Notes: generated by a model from the sequence alone, not told the origin. Counted from the first letter of the stretch, positions 26,030 to 43,205 are shown. The stretch: DNA of 64,000 bases from Ptychodera flava (GCF_041260155.1 NC_091928.1:46602137-46666136); one strand, 5' to 3'. Numbers and translations are program-made.

Positions 26030-28550
26030 CGTGGTTCCTTGGTTAAAATTCTTAATCAATCAAAATGTTCCGTGCGGGACAGATGTCCCAGTGTGTTTCA
26101 CGGTATCGTGGATTGGCCAACGGTAATGGAGAAATCGACGGCTTCCGGTTGACAATGACGAAGAACGAACGACAGGAACGTTGCCCAGTTAGATATGTTT
26201 GCTGACTCACCAAAGACTTCGAACGGGTAAAGTAAGGAAGCACAGATTTGTCTTTCTGGGTCTAACTGTGACTCAGGTAAACTTCGTCTGCGTTTTATGT
26301 TGAGCTCGCCCACGTACATGTACAGGTATATCTTGAGTACTGCTATCGTGTCTCTTGCAGTGTTAACGCACAGCTGTCCTCCATTGAAATGATAGTTAAA
26401 TGCCCACTTGGTAGGTGATGCAAGTCTTTTTTGTTGACGGCGCTATACAATGCCTTTGTTGTATATCACTTCCCGTGACGTGTGCGACCACAGTTACCAT
26501 AGTCGATTGCACTATTTACCACAATAGTTTTTGAACAGAAAGACTATAGTGACCTGACCTGACCTGTTATTGTATGTGACATGCCATCCAAGCCATGGAG
26601 CCGGGGTTTTTACGCACCACATCGAAATAAATCAAGCCTGGCAAACCTGCCAAAATACTAGTATACAGATATGTGCAAGGTCCAAAACATTGAGACATGG
26701 GGGAGGGAAGGGTTTCTAATCTCAGACACATGGCGGAATGGTGGTGTACCGTAAAAATATAAACACACCTGAGTTCGTAGATCGAAATATTTAGAGCCAT
26801 TATCAAAAAGAATACAAAGGAATTAAAGTATCTTAAAGACTTTGAAATTAATGTAAAGTCCAATCGAGAGCAAAGCCGGGTTTGTTTGGGGGTATGGGGT
26901 GGGGTGGCCCAGCTGCACAACATGAAGGGAGTTATCCTTTATTTACATGTGTTTACAGGTTGCTGCCCATATGATGTCATTCGATCGGTACCATGCACAA
27001 GTAATTGGGGATGCCCTGGGTGTATTCATCTCGTAAGAACAAACGCATTTGGGAAGGTGGCCGATTGGAATTCACTGCTCATGCGTGTGAACAGTACCGT
27101 CGCGGAGGGATAGACCAGCTCAATAATGGCTTGTCTGAGACTGTGAATCCAATCGCGTGAAAAACTATCCTCAATATTTGTTTGTTCTTGAACGTGTGTG
27201 TTTTTAATGGCCCGCTACATGTGCGACCACGCTCTTGCATGTCTTGTGCCTTTAAAACTCGACAGATTTCCGCTGACATTCATTCTTCAGTGTATTAGAT
27301 TAAAGAGGAATCTCTCAAACTTGAACTAATGGCATAACTTAGCCTATGAACGTACACTACTTGACTTCCACTTTCTTATAATTATGGCAAAAAAGTTCAG
27401 ATAGATGTCCTTTGCATGGCTGGGTATAGACAGAACTTTGAATTCCTTACGGTCATCCCATACTATTGGATTTGTGATTTGTGACCACAACTATATTACA
27501 AAGAAATGTGTGATTTTTGAAATTTTTCTTCCAAATAAAATTTGGCAAATTGCACTTGAGGGATTTCCATGCAAGTGGGATATTGAATCATTAGCTTAGG
27601 TTCGTTTGGAAATTAAGGCTTTACGGGAGCTTCACGCTTTGATTGACTGCTTTGTTAACTCTCCTCATTAGGTCCCTACTATAACTATGTTTTCACTCTA
27701 ACCCTTTGTACCCTGAATGCCATGGGGACGGGTCCAGTCGACGATTATTTCGCACTATCATATATCCGCAATTTATTTCAACTTAAAGGTGACACACGTC
27801 TTGCGACTGAAAAATTCCATCTTTTGCCCAGATATTGCTCAACAAAATCGCACCATTCTCTTTAAAAATCAAAAAACAAAATCAAGGGTTGCAAGACATT
27901 TGTGTACCAGGGAAACAAAATATTTTAAGCGATATTTGAATTTCAAAATGGCCGCTATCCTCAAGTTAACTCAAACTGGGAAAATTAGATATCGATTTTA
28001 ACAAATTAGACGGTAAAATCTTCATTTCTTTCTCAAGCTCCGATTCAGACTATTGTAGAATCTGAGAATCCTGTACCCAAGGTGCAGTGACCTTAACTTT
28101 AAGCTCTGTGTGTATCAGAGTACTATCTTTTAATTCGCTTCGTGATTGATCTGCGATTGAGTCCATTATCTTTAAAGTGCTGCTTTCTAAACATTACAAC
28201 ATTTACAATTACCAGCCTGAAAGAAACACTTACACAGAAAGTACGGTAGCAAATCGAAATTTTATTATCTAAATGCAAGAAAGACAAGAGCTCTTCAAGA
28301 TATGGTACAATTAGAATAAAAAACACCATAAGATGTAACTCTTGATGTGATCTCAAAGAACAGTTCTTTTTGATAAGTTTCTTGTACAGAGTAAATCATG
28401 TACAGAAAACTTTCTTTGTCTTGTTGAACAAAAATAAGAAAATACTGTCGAAAATGAGAGATAAAGCACTTTAACAACTTGAAGTCAAGACAATGTAGCC
28501 AATAAGTGGACCACATTGTATTTATGCCGACGTGAAAATGCATTGCATCG
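26030..28550. other. Upstream region of receptor B, duplicated at receptor C
   Basis: Non-coding. Several blocks align with the region upstream of receptor C at 34.4-36.5 kb, offset 7.5-8.5 kb: ttacaggttgctg-type sequence near 26955 and 35477, aaaatggccgctatcctca near 27945 and 35714, gcaagaaagacaaga near 28275 and 36063. Frames here lack recognisable domains. Confidence 0.65.
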
Positions 28551-28553
28551 TTA

Positions 28554-28740
28554 AAGGTATACAGTCACCTGTAATCTAAATATGCCCATATATGGTCAAA
28601 GGGGCGTTCTTTGGTATTCAAAATGCCCATGTGAGGGCGCTGTTTTTAAAAAGCTGCCACCCGCTTAAAATCTGTGATTGGTGAGATTTTCTCTTTCCAT
28701 GGTAACTGTGGTAAAAATTGGAACAGGTGACAGTATACTT
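28554..28740. mobile_element. MITE-like element, copy 1
   Basis: A 187-bp element with ~20-bp terminal inverted repeats (left AAGGTATACAGTCACCTGT; right end the reverse complement of AAGTATACTGTCACCTGT) flanked by TA. A second copy lies at 30286-30471 with most internal sequence shared, including gagggcgctgttt and ccatggtaactgt. Confidence 0.85.
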
Positions 28741-28744
28741 TAAG

Positions 28745-29950
28745 CGTAGGCCATTCTTTTTAATTTCATATTAACCTTGTTGAATGGACGTCGACAGAGG
28801 CGCTTCATTTTAAGTTTTTATATTTTTTGCGGTCTTGGATTGTTCAGTATTATATAGCTTGCAATGTGCAGCGTCTCGAAGATTGGTGCTAACCGGTAGG
28901 CTGAATATCATTGTTACTATTCAAACATTTCCAAAAAGCCAATCAGCTGCGGGATAACATTAGTTCGGACTTTCTTAACTTGCTGTAAATAGATATAAGC
29001 TAAAAACCACATACAATCTTTCGAGCTGCTGTACATCGACCCTTTTATAGAGCAAGATGAACTCCGAGATCACATGGTCGGCCAGCTTATTAACACAACC
29101 AACATGGTCAGGACTGAAGATCAACAAAGCCAGACTTTTGGATACGACCTAAACTTGTTTTCTCTACGGGACCTCTTGCTCAGCACGCATCCCTAACCCT
29201 AGCTCTGGCTACCCCTAGGTGACCGTCGATCATCGCGAAATGGTTTCTGTCTCGACTCAGTTTCTCTTCCATAACTAGAATTGTATAAACGTTACGATGT
29301 GTTATGAACTTGCTAACAAGGATAATTTGGATCAGCAAATTTAGAGACAAAACTTGTTTTCACGAAATTCTTTTCAACGGTGCCCCAAAGTTTGACTGCT
29401 TTATCGTCGAAAAAAAGAAATGAAACGGTATAAAAAATATAAAAGTTAAAGCCGCTTTGTCCCTAAGACGAAACGACAACATTTTGTGCCTGTATGTTCG
29501 TTTGGAGATGAAAGTTTCCACAAAATATTGCTTATTTTTTTCCTAGAATATACGTGATATCTCATCGTTTCAAACTTTAAAATACTAAGTAGCAGAAATT
29601 TAGTATGGACAATCTCATGCATACTGCATTCAAAACTTTGTACACCTATTTCTGCCCCTCATGGCATGCGTTCGAATTTTTTTGCACACAAACAGAAAGT
29701 CAAAATTGGCTGTTCCACTCTCTCACACAAAAGCTTGTCATTCATGAAATATTTACACAGCGGAGTCAATTACCTTCTAACTTTTCGTGATAGTACACGA
29801 AAGCAACGTAGAAAGAGGCTCCATGGAAGTCTTTGAGATCTCCATGTTTGTAACACATAAATTAGTAAGACACGAGAACAGTGTTTATTGAATTATTTAA
29901 TTTAATTGATGAATAAATAACTTAAAGATTCGAAGCTGTACATTTAACTT
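28745..29950. other. Non-coding upstream region, continued
   Basis: Aligns in blocks with 36.5-37.3 kb (ccctagctctgg near 29197 and 36744; ggagatgaaag near 29503 and 37023). It contains no supported gene. Confidence 0.6.
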
Positions 29951-29954
29951 ACTT

Positions 29955-30213
29955 GTGTATGTATGTATGTATGTATGTATGTATGTATGTATGTATGTAT
30001 GTATGTATGTATGTATGTATGTATGTATGTATGTATGTATGTATGTATGTATGTATGTATGTATGTATGTATGTATGTATGTATGTATGTATGTATGTAT
30101 GTATGTTTGTATGTATTTATGTATGTATGTATGTATGTATGTATGTATGTATGTATGTATGTATGTATGTATGTATGTATGTATGTATGTATGTATGTAT
30201 GTATGTATGTATG
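29955..30213 (+). repeat. GTAT microsatellite
   Basis: About 64 GTAT units with two or three substitutions. Tyr/Val/Cys/Met and Tyr/Ile/His/Thr frames across it are artefacts. Confidence 0.98.
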
Positions 30214-30285
30214 TGTTAACATAAAGTATAGTAGCACATATTGTAAACGTTTGATAGGCTAAATGCATTTATACCACGACAGTTA

Positions 30286-30471
30286 AAGGTATACAGTCAC
30301 CTGTAATCTAAATATGCCCATATATGGTCAAAGGGGCGTTCCATGGTATTCAAAATGCCAATGTGAGGGCGCTGTTTTCAAAAAGAGGCCACCCGTTAAA
30401 ATCTGTGATTGGTTAGATTTTCTCTTTCCATGGTAACTGTTGCACAATTGGAACAGGTGACAGTATACCTT
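30286..30471. mobile_element. MITE-like element, copy 2
   Basis: A 186-bp element flanked by TA, with terminal inverted repeats AAGGTATAC(A/T)GTCACCTGT. It is the partner of the copy at 28554-28740. Confidence 0.87.
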
Positions 30472-30621
30472 TATTGTCCGAAACAGCCAATTCGTTTACG
30501 ATATAAATTCCCTTTTACAAAAGTACTGACCGTTCTTGACAACCTTTGGATGCCCATTTCAAAGTGTATGTGAAAGAAAACGTTGATTTGCATGTCAATG
30601 AATAAATATTAAAAAATATAC

Positions 30622-30668
<47 letters not shown>

Positions 30669-30692
30669 TATATATATATATAATATATATAT
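30622..30692. repeat. TA microsatellite
   Basis: Two TA runs separated by ttatatgt. Confidence 0.95.
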
Positions 30693-31229
30693 AAGAGCAC
30701 ATTAAATAGGTATACCGTTTAGGCCATTTATATACAATAATCATATCATTATTGGCTATTGAATATATGACAATAACGCTGAATACCACAATTAAGCTTA
30801 ACTTTATAAATGTTTCTACTAGACACTTCCATGGAGAGGCTGCTAAATACTTTTGCAAAACAAATCGTATTTTGATAACTTTCCTCAAATGTACTAAATT
30901 TTATCTCTCGATGTCGTCTATGATAGTATGAGATACCTGCAACAATTCTACCTCTGCACTTTTATCTGCATGTGAATGAATTACAAATTCTGAAATCTTA
31001 GAGGCGAAGAAATAATTGCCTCATGTTGGTCTTCCGGAGTTAAGAACTTTATTTTTATCTAGAAGAGATCTGAAAGACTTGAAGTACTGAATAATACAAC
31101 TTCTTGCAACTATATTTTGTTGATAATTTTAAGGATCATTCTGGTCCATCTGCATAACGTTGTCAAAATCATAATAGTCCGTCGAGGCTGCAAGTGACGC
31201 TTGTACTGAAATACGATATTGCTATATCT

Positions 31230-34357
<3,128 letters not shown>

Positions 34358-34359
34358 TG

Positions 34360-37300
34360 CTGTACAGTTCCTTCGAAACAGTCCTAATCAATTAGATGTT
34401 ACGTGCGAGACAAAGTCTTCAATGTGTTCCTCAGTACAGCCTGAGGACGGCCAGCGTTGGGGATAGTACGGTTGTTTCTCTGTACTGAGAAGACGATATG
34501 ACACCTATCTTCGTTACGCTGGAAAAAACCTACCACAGGCCCACGAAAGACTTCGTCCGGGCAACACCAGAATTCACAGATCTGTCTTTTTTCTGTCTCA
34601 CTTCAGCTTAGGCCAACTTCATTCGCTTTTCATGTTACGGTCAACCGTTTACAGGTGTCTTACATGTACGTGCCGCTCTCGGACCCCATGCTGTGTTTAC
34701 GCGCGACTATCGTCATTCAACTGAACATTAAAAACCAACGAGTACTTGGAAGGTGATGTAAGGTTTTGTTACCGGCCTAGACCAGTTCTTACATTTTAAT
34801 ACAGGTCCCGTGACGGGTTTTTACTACAGCCACCATAGTCATTTATACAATTGACAACAATAGCATTCAACGGAGGTGACCTGAGTAAGACCGTATACCA
34901 TCGGTACAAAGGTAGCTCCGCCGGCGGGTATCGTGAAATGCCACTCAAATCACGAAGGCATAGCTTCATGCCTGAATAAATCAAACCAACCAATCAGGCG
35001 TGTACATGGAAGTTGTCAAACACTTACTAATATATAATGTGGGGGAGGTCCGACATCAGGCACTAATATGTGCGATAGCGCTGTATTGCCAACCAAGGCA
35101 CACCAAGTTGGTCGATTGAAAGATTTGTATGTAGACAATGTTCAAAATTCAGTGAATTCTCGATCGGAGTCGAACTCACAACGTACAGTAGCAAGTCAAC
35201 CAGCGCTAAAAACCGCTAGGCTAAATCCCCATCCTGAAAAAAAAGTTTATAAAAGCAATAAAAAATCGCCTAATTGGGCGAAAGAGAGCCTCGGGAACGA
35301 TTCCATCCACCAGCAGACTGAGATATCAACCCAGGGTGGAAAATTCAATAAATTATCGATCGGGTTGTGAAACTCACATTGTACGGCACTTGTATCAAAA
35401 AAGTCATGTAAGGTCCACTCGAGGACAAATCGGGCGCGAAGGAAACAAAGTTGTGCCGTGTAAGGGAGTTATGTGTTTACAGGTTGCTGCGTGTCCGACT
35501 TCAATCGGTACCAGGCACAGGTAAGATTTGGGGATGCCCCTCATTGCGCATATTTTGTATTGCGTATATCTGCAGGAACACAAGTCCACATCGGAGATGG
35601 CCGAAACATTCCTTAAAAACGTTGAACCATTATCTTTCAAAATAAAATATAAAGGGTTACAGAGGACATTTTTGTACAAGGGAAACAGCATTTTAAGCGA
35701 TATTTGAAATTCAAAATGGCCGCTATCCTCATGTTAACTCTTTGGGGACAATAACATTTTCGATTTACACAACACGGAGACGGGTAAAACTTCATTTCTT
35801 TTACAAGCTCTAAGTCAGAGAAGTATAATACCTAAAAACGTGAGAATCCCTATGTATTTACTCAAGGTGCATTCTACCTTAATTCTAATCTCTATACGTA
35901 TCTGAGTGTGATCCTTTGATTTTACTTGGTGACGGCGATTGAGTCCATTATCTTTATAGCTCAGAGTCCGACTGCATTCCTAACATTCCGACATTCACAA
36001 CTACAGATGGAAACGTTTACACGTAAAGTAAATTAGCAAATAAAAATTTTATTGTATAAAATGCAAGAAAGACAAGAACTCTTGTTCTTTTTTATATGGT
36101 GCAGTTCCTTGTGCTGCGATAAATCATGTAAACTTGCTAACCAAGCCTGTAACAAAATCTCAATTATTATTATTTACATCTGAATTCTTAATCTCGATTA
36201 CAATGTATTTGTTTACGATAAAACTATAGTGAACACCATTTATTGACGAAGCAATGCTATTTTTATTTCAACATTTAGAGAGAAGAAAAAAGCATTCCTT
36301 GTCTTGCGGACACAAATAAGAAAAATAATACCATCGAAAATGAATAAAAGCGCTTTAAGTCTGTACGACAGACAACTTGAAGACAGTGACCCATCTTTAC
36401 TGTTAATGGCCTTGACCATAAAGACAATGTATCCAATAATTGGACCACATTTATTTATGCCGACGTGAAGATGCATTGCATCTTTTTATAGGGTCGGTTG
36501 GTTTTTTTTTATTTACATATTTACTCGATTGTTAAAGGGACAGTAGCTCTTAACTTTGGCAATTTTTTTTTATATTCTTTGTCGTATTTTCTCGTTCAGA
36601 AAATTTGTAAAGCAAGGTGAACATCGAGATCACATGGCAGGCTCGTTAACACAACCAATCTGTGTGAAGATTAATAGAAACAGACTTTTGGATACGACCT
36701 AAATTGTAATTCTAGGCGACTTATGAATTAGCACTCCATTCCTAACCCTAGCTCTGGATACTTCCCAGGCTGTGTCAACTAATTTTCGTTTTCTCTTCAC
36801 AAACAGAATGGTGTAAAGGGTTCGATGATGTGTTATCAAATTCGCTAACAAGGAAATTTAGATCCGCCGTGGAACAAAACTTGTTTTCCCAAGTTCTACT
36901 AAACGGTGTCCCAAACTTTGATGCTTTATCGTCAAAAAAATGAAACAGTAGTAAGAAAGTCAAAAGTTAAAGCCACTGCCCCTTTAAAGAAAATACTACA
37001 TATTGTGCCTGTCTGTTCGTCTGGAGATGAAAGGTAAAATTGCCACAAAATAGTGCTCTTTTTGTTTCATAGAGTATACGCGATGTCTTATCGTATCAAA
37101 ATGTACAATACAAACTAGCAGGAACCCAACTTTTAATGGTCCTTGCAGAACGAGGATTACATAATGACAAAACAACAGACGAAAGGCATCGCTTACAATA
37201 ACTACAGATCTAAAAAGTTTCAAAACGTTACAGATGCGAATATACTATTTCACATAAGTCTCCTTTCATTAATTGAAAAACAGAGTTAGCGGCAATATTT

Positions 37301-37970
37301 TATGGGTCTATGAATTGGAATTGTCAGTTTACAAGTTGCGCTTTCATAAATATCTCTTAAGATAGTACTCGCCTCGAAAATGAAAAAAAGTTTAAACTTT
37401 AGCTCAAACTTTCTTTTATGAAAACTATCAACCATGCTCTAACCAAACTAAACATCACGGTGCAAAGTTTTTTTTCCAAAAGACACAAATTACTTAACCT
37501 TCACCAATATTTGAAATTCAAAATGGCCGCCATATCCTGTGTTAACTGTATGGGGAAAATATAAATTTTCGATTTTCGAAAACTAATAAGGTGAACATTT
37601 TTCTTACTCCAAGAGCTTTAAAATGATGCCCCCACAAGTGGTAGATCAGAAAAGAATTGTAAAATTTCAGAGTCCGAAAACCTGTCCCCGGGGCGCGTTC
37701 TACCCTAATTGACCTATTTGTGCAGCTGACGTGATTTGAGAATAATTCTCGCCAACTCAAGCGTAACGATCTACATAACTACCACTGCTTTATTCACAAA
37801 AATTTGGTGTCCCTAAATATGCTCCACAATTCGATGGACATATTTTGTATGATCAGCATACCACCTGACCAACAAATTCTCAGGTTCATGTCAAGGTCAT
37901 GATCAAATGCCATTATGCGTAATGATGACACCGCTACAAATTAACTCCAATTGAAGTTCAAGCACAGGAT
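34360..37970. other. Upstream region of receptor C and 3' flank of receptor D
   Basis: Non-coding. It aligns in blocks with 26.0-29.8 kb. Two copies of a dispersed element (aaattcaaaatggccgc) lie at about 35610-35900 and 37490-37720; further copies are near 27790-28110 and 50770-51000, and a minus-orientation copy spans about 40100-40330. A minus-strand AATAAA at 37794-37789 suits receptor D. No gene is supported. Confidence 0.6.
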
Positions 37971-37974
37971 TCAG

Positions 37975-40900
37975 TCACACGTTGTCACTCTTAGTACTTA
38001 ATTTTTCACCGTCTTCGAATTTGTAGGTCCTTGACCCGGAGAAATCCGCCATTTCCATGCCATTGCTATTCAAAGTAGCAGTAGATCGTCCATCTGCATA
38101 TCCAGAGCTGTGGCGACGACGAGACAGACACTTCCACAGTCCAATGGCAGCCAGGGCCGAGACGACTCCCGTTATCACGATCGAACAAACGCAGACTACG
38201 ACGATCAACACCTTAAACAAAGGAAAGGTCGTTTCGGGTCCCTCGTAGGCTTGACCGACTTCAGCCTCAGGCTGAAATGCTGAAAGAATAAAAGAAAGTT
38301 ATAATCAGTTTTAAATTGATTATAACAAACGCTCTGCGTTCAAACTTCACTTCGAGGCTCTCAAACTGCAACGTTGACCTATCAACGAGCAGTGTGCTGT
38401 AACGAGGTTGTCGTACTAGCACTGGGTCGGCCCTTGTCCGATGTTCAGATGAGTCATTTCGATCGATTTGTCATTCACTCACTGACCAGGATTGCTTTGC
38501 AAATAAAGGAGTACCTGGCAGTTGATATCCTCTGTAATTCGAGGAATTTTTATAATGGAAAAATAAATGTGTTTATCTTGTTTGGTGTCACACATTCATA
38601 GTGACTCTCAACTGGTTTGTGTCATAACAGTGACTGTGCTAGATGAATCAAATCAGTCATGTGATCAACCACTCACGTGATTTAGTACTCCGCAAACCTC
38701 ACTCAGTGCAGTTTCATATCCGTCAGTGACTGACAAATCTATATATCTGCATATGCCTTCATTTACCACTTTTCTTTATTCTTATGAATATTCATGCGCG
38801 TGCGCTTTTTTTACTGCGTCAGGAATGTCAAAATGGGCAGTTTTTTCCTACAGATCGACCAACAGATTCAGAATATTTAATTTGACATCTCTCGGGAAAC
38901 TTGTTTGGTTACCAAGTTGAAGTATGACGTCAGCGTGGCCACTATTCAACTATAAAAACGTAATGGACTAATCCCAACTCTTCCCGCCATTTTCCTAACA
39001 ACTATCTTGTCAAGTCTTACCTGTCCGATTTGTAGGTGTTAGAACATTTTCCGTCCCCTTCTTGTCCGACGGCTCGGGAGTTAAATTTTCTGTGGGAAGA
39101 GAATTCAGACGGGGTCACTTCAGTTGAACAAATATCGCACTCTAACATTTCAGGTGTACATATTTTGAGATACACTCTGTCTCTATTAAATACACGGTCT
39201 ATCGGTTTACGTGCTAGTATACTGAAGCTTTTAAAAAGTTGAAGCCACCTAAACTGTCCTTTTCTAGTTTCCGCGTGCACAATATAGTGAAGCATTTGCG
39301 CCTTTTCTGATAACATTGTACAAGTGTTATCTTCCACACAAAACGTTTATGTCGTTGGTCGTTTTTCTTTACAGGAAACGGTGACTATAGTTTAAGATTG
39401 TTTCATGTTTTCAAACTAGAATTTCATCATTTTTCGCTTTCATGTGCATATATTTGTTCTGTGTAGAAGTATGGTACCTGAAGCGTTGACGAGCACTTCG
39501 CCCTATACCGATTACTACAAATTCGTTGAAATAGAACAACCACAACAACACTCTATACTGTACTGCACAGACGAGATAATACCATCGTCACGTGACGATC
39601 GATGCACTCTCTTTACCAGTGGCTAGAATGTTTATAAGACAACGCCGTTGTTTTTTACCTTTGGGTTGACAGGACCTTGTACCCACATCATAGTACATAT
39701 TCGGGTCAGCGCAGTGTTCAGAACGGCACATGGTATCCTGGTTTTCCCAGCACGGTGCCACCTTGATCACCCCGTCCTCGCAGATAGTGCAGGGTACGCA
39801 CACATAGCGTCTGTAGTCAAAGAGAAGAAAAACGGATAATTATATTCACATCGTGATAAGCTGATTGTTTGACAATTTCGAATACTGTCAGGTGCTTGGC
39901 ACTGGTCTATGATGTGATATGATATGGTATGACGAAACAACATGAAAACAGGCAAAAACGGCGACAAACAAACAAAATCCCAGCAAACTGGAAAACTGAA
40001 TTAAGGTAAAATGCGTTTCGGGAACAAATATTCGGATAATTACAATTCTGTGTCTATCTATATACCACTTGTGTGGGCTCATTTTGATGCACATAGAGTA
40101 AATACTGCCTTGTTTTTTGTGAAAATCGAAAATTAATTTTTTCTCATACATCTAACATGGCGGCCATTTTGATTTCCAAGTGTCGGCTAATATTGAGTAA
40201 TTCTAAAACCGAATTTGCACTGTGATCCCTGAGTGTTTTTCTTGAATTGTTTTAAGTTCTTACGGAAAGTTTGAGCAAAAGTTTGGTCTTTCACTTTCGA
40301 GGCGCGTACCTTAAAGGTGAATGTAAGGAATTTAAGAACAAAAGCAGCCAAGAAAAGAGAACGTCATATAGATTATACAATGCTATAGGTTTTGAAGCGC
40401 TTAGGCGAGGTTCTAAACCACACAGCAATCGAAACAAAATCAGCGCAAACTGACAAAACAACAAAGGGATTACGAAAACGTGATGCGCATAAACCAGTGC
40501 GCATGTCTCCACAGAACTCGCACCCCAAATTTCCCTGACAGTAGTTGACTAAGAAATAATGCATTTTATGACTACATTTTTGTTCACTTGATTTTCCATA
40601 GTTATCATAAAGGTCGATATAGTCAAGCACTGTGTACAATAAGTTTGCATAAACAAAAGCATATCTTGCGAATCAATGTGATTAATTTATGGGTTATTTT
40701 CTCGTCAGTTTGACTTGGAACATTAGCTTTTCAATAAATCACGGGTACAGAGTTGGACAAAGTTTAATTTCAAAGGATAAAACTTCACTGAAAAAAATAT
40801 ATATTATTTTACAATGATTAGAGAAATCGATGCTAGGTTATAACCTGTTCCAAAGGTTTTTAGGGACTGATTATGTTTGTTTCCTTGTTTGTTGGTTGGA

Positions 40901-42253
40901 ACGTGCAAACTTGAAGGCCAAATGACTATTTTTACACGCCTCGACGGGTCTTTGGATTCATTGTTTTGACAACGTGTAAACATGAAATTTGTTTTTCGTT
41001 TTCACTTTCAAATCTGTCAGTGATTCATCTTTTTCAACCACAAAATTCCTTTTTTAATGTTAAGGCAATATTAACGACTTTCATAACGCAAGATATTTTT
41101 AACTATGCTATCTTTGCAGTCCCAACGCCTTCCTCAAAAGGTCACTTTGTCAACTGATATTTGATGCATTTTGTAAGTGTAAATATTTATAATATTTCTT
41201 CGATTTTGTACGTATCAGTGAAAAAAAAATATTACTTTCATTACAAGTCCGTATAAGTGAGATTATATTTTTTATAGTGGGACAGGTAGCCTGATCTGAT
41301 CAAAAGTAAGTAGAGTCGGACAGAAGCACTTTGCTTCACAGTGGTGGAAGAAACCATGTTAGGCAGGGTTTGCCATGCCCTATCTTAAACATGTCTTTAA
41401 AAATTTTCCTGCTTTTGAAACTGATATGAATAGGTAGGTCGTTTAGTTGTTTTTATACTACATGTGCGAGGTAACTTGAAGATCGGACCGGCAATTGTAT
41501 GGCTTCAAATACACATTTTTCCTTCGATTATTTCAAAACAGTGGCTGAAGATTGCCGAATCGGTGACCTTGAAAGGGGTAAACTGGCAGTACAGTTTGTT
41601 TCGATGCGTGGGTGGGTAGCATTCTTCCGTGGTGATATAATCACCGAAGAATTTCAAGAGGTCACCTTAACATAGTAGTCCACTGAAAGTGTTGAGGTCA
41701 AAACACCTGATGTGCTCACTGACACAACGAATAACCTTATCGTATTATTTGTGTTGAAAATCTCACCCGGTGTGTGAAATGGACTGTAAAACTCTTAGCA
41801 GTCATTTAAACCGTAAAAACAAAATAACTTTTGTTCAAAAGGACAGAACGTGACAAGCTCAGTGCGCATGCGTACTTTTGTCGAATGGAGAACATTTTAC
41901 GAATAAATATGACCGGCTTTTACTTCTTGAATGTGGATGACAAAAATATAGTGAGGATGGTTTACACTTTCATTAAAAACCTACCTTGTTTTCCTTGCCT
42001 TTATAATCTCAAAATGTGGAGTAGCATTGTCCGATTGCGCCTTTAGCTCGGAGTCCTTTAATTTGATTCTCTTGGCGAACTGCTTGCCGCAAAGACAACC
42101 AGTGTACTTGTCGTAATACTCTTTGCCGTCGCAAAAGTCTATCTCCGTTAGCGTGACCGGTCCGACGAACGTGATGATCATGATCAACGTACACCAGGTC
42201 AACGGCGAGAGAATGGCAGCCAGGTTGGTCAGATGTGCTGAACAGTTCTGCAT
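37975..42253 (-). CDS. TNFR-like receptor D (4 exons, 264 aa)
   Basis: Exons 42253-41985, 39810-39659, 39089-39021 and 38279-37975 have clean donors (AG|GTAGGT, G|GTAAAA, G|GTAAGA) and acceptors, phases 2, 1, 1. A hydrophobic N-terminal segment (about residues 18-37) serves as signal peptide or anchor, followed by a C-x11-C-x-C module (CDGKEYYDKYTGCLC). Exon 2 is one TNFR cysteine-rich domain (YVCVPCTICEDG ... TRSC; spacing x2, x2, x9, x7, x4, x13). The 23-residue stalk exon is used in a different frame from the longer open frame around it. A membrane helix at about 187-213 precedes a 51-residue tail, the longest of the minus-strand set, ending KSDNV. No death domain is seen. It is the most diverged of A-D and is head-to-head with receptor E. 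Confidence 0.87.
39820..41980. other. Intron 1 of receptor D
   Basis: 2.2-kb intron with no gene. It holds a minus-oriented copy of the aaaatggcsgcc dispersed element (about 40100-40330) and two TTTCACTTTC words (40289 and 41000). Confidence 0.6.
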
Positions 42254-43159
42254 GGCGTGTCTTCTATTGGCGGTAGCTCTTCACAGGTGGTTGAGAAAAT
42301 GATACAGCTATTTGCGTTGACAGTTACCTTGGTTCTTGCGACAGAGCGTACAGTTAGCGGTCCCGCCAGCAGGACGCAGTTGTAGCTCTGGTGCCCGTTC
42401 TACAGGTGCCTGTTGTGCCACCGTAAATGTCAGTTCCAAGAAGGACGATATTAATTAGGACCGGCTACAACTCCGATAGTCAATGCACTGTCCGTGCCCG
42501 GCCCCGATCAGACCGTCGGCGTTCCACCCTCCGATTCCGAGTTATTACGTCCTCAGAATCAAAAACTAGCTCATTGTCTTGTAGCCGTTGGATTTCAGCA
42601 AACACGAAAAAGGTGTAAACACCCCGACTTAATTCACTCAGAAAGCAAACTTTAGGGCGAGCAAAACTTTGTACACACCACTCACTGGGACAGCTACATG
42701 ACAAGCATCATGTGACTATTGACGTCAATCGACCTCGGTTACCGTGGCCAACAAGTGACGTCACAAACGAATGCCATATCAATGATCGAACGACGTTGCA
42801 AGAATACTGCAGCCTTCGTAAGGCCATTTGTATGGGATCGCTCAAAGGCGACGGACGCGCAGGGAATCAGAAAAGATTCAATACCAGGAATGTGTGGTAG
42901 GGCTCAAGGGTTATAATTGGACTGGGCTGGGATGGGTTCATGTCACGTGGGCAATCGATCAGGCAATGGACGGGACTCCCTCTACTCGAGTCACCCATGG
43001 TGCATGTTAAATTCGTCTCTTGGTTTCACAGCCGAAGCGTTCTTTTTTTTCATTGATCATGAACTCATAACACGCAGTAAATTGACACTGACGAATTACG
43101 TATTTGCGGTCAGTCTGATCTCAGCCAAGCTGTTTGACCGATTACGTATGGTGAAACCC

Positions 43160-43205
43160 GGGAAATCCCCAGCTAAAAATAGCACTCGTATTGGGCGCAT
43201 GCGTA
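43160..43205 (+). promoter_or_regulatory. NF-kB-like and MEF2-like module upstream of receptor D
   Basis: GGGAAATCCC (43160-43169) fits the kB consensus exactly. It is followed by CTAAAAATAG (a MEF2-type word, 43173-43182) and GCGCATGCGTAAC. The order and several bases match the block upstream of receptor A (21438-21480). It sits in the 2.25-kb divergent interval between D and E. Confidence 0.5.

Noticed and set aside
29897-30268. Tyr/Ile/His/Thr and Tyr/Val/Cys/Met proteins
   Set aside because: Translation of the GTAT microsatellite.
39017-39337. 106-codon minus-strand frame as an exon of receptor D
   Set aside because: The true exon (39089-39021) uses a different frame that keeps phases 1-1 and gives a stalk like those of B and C.
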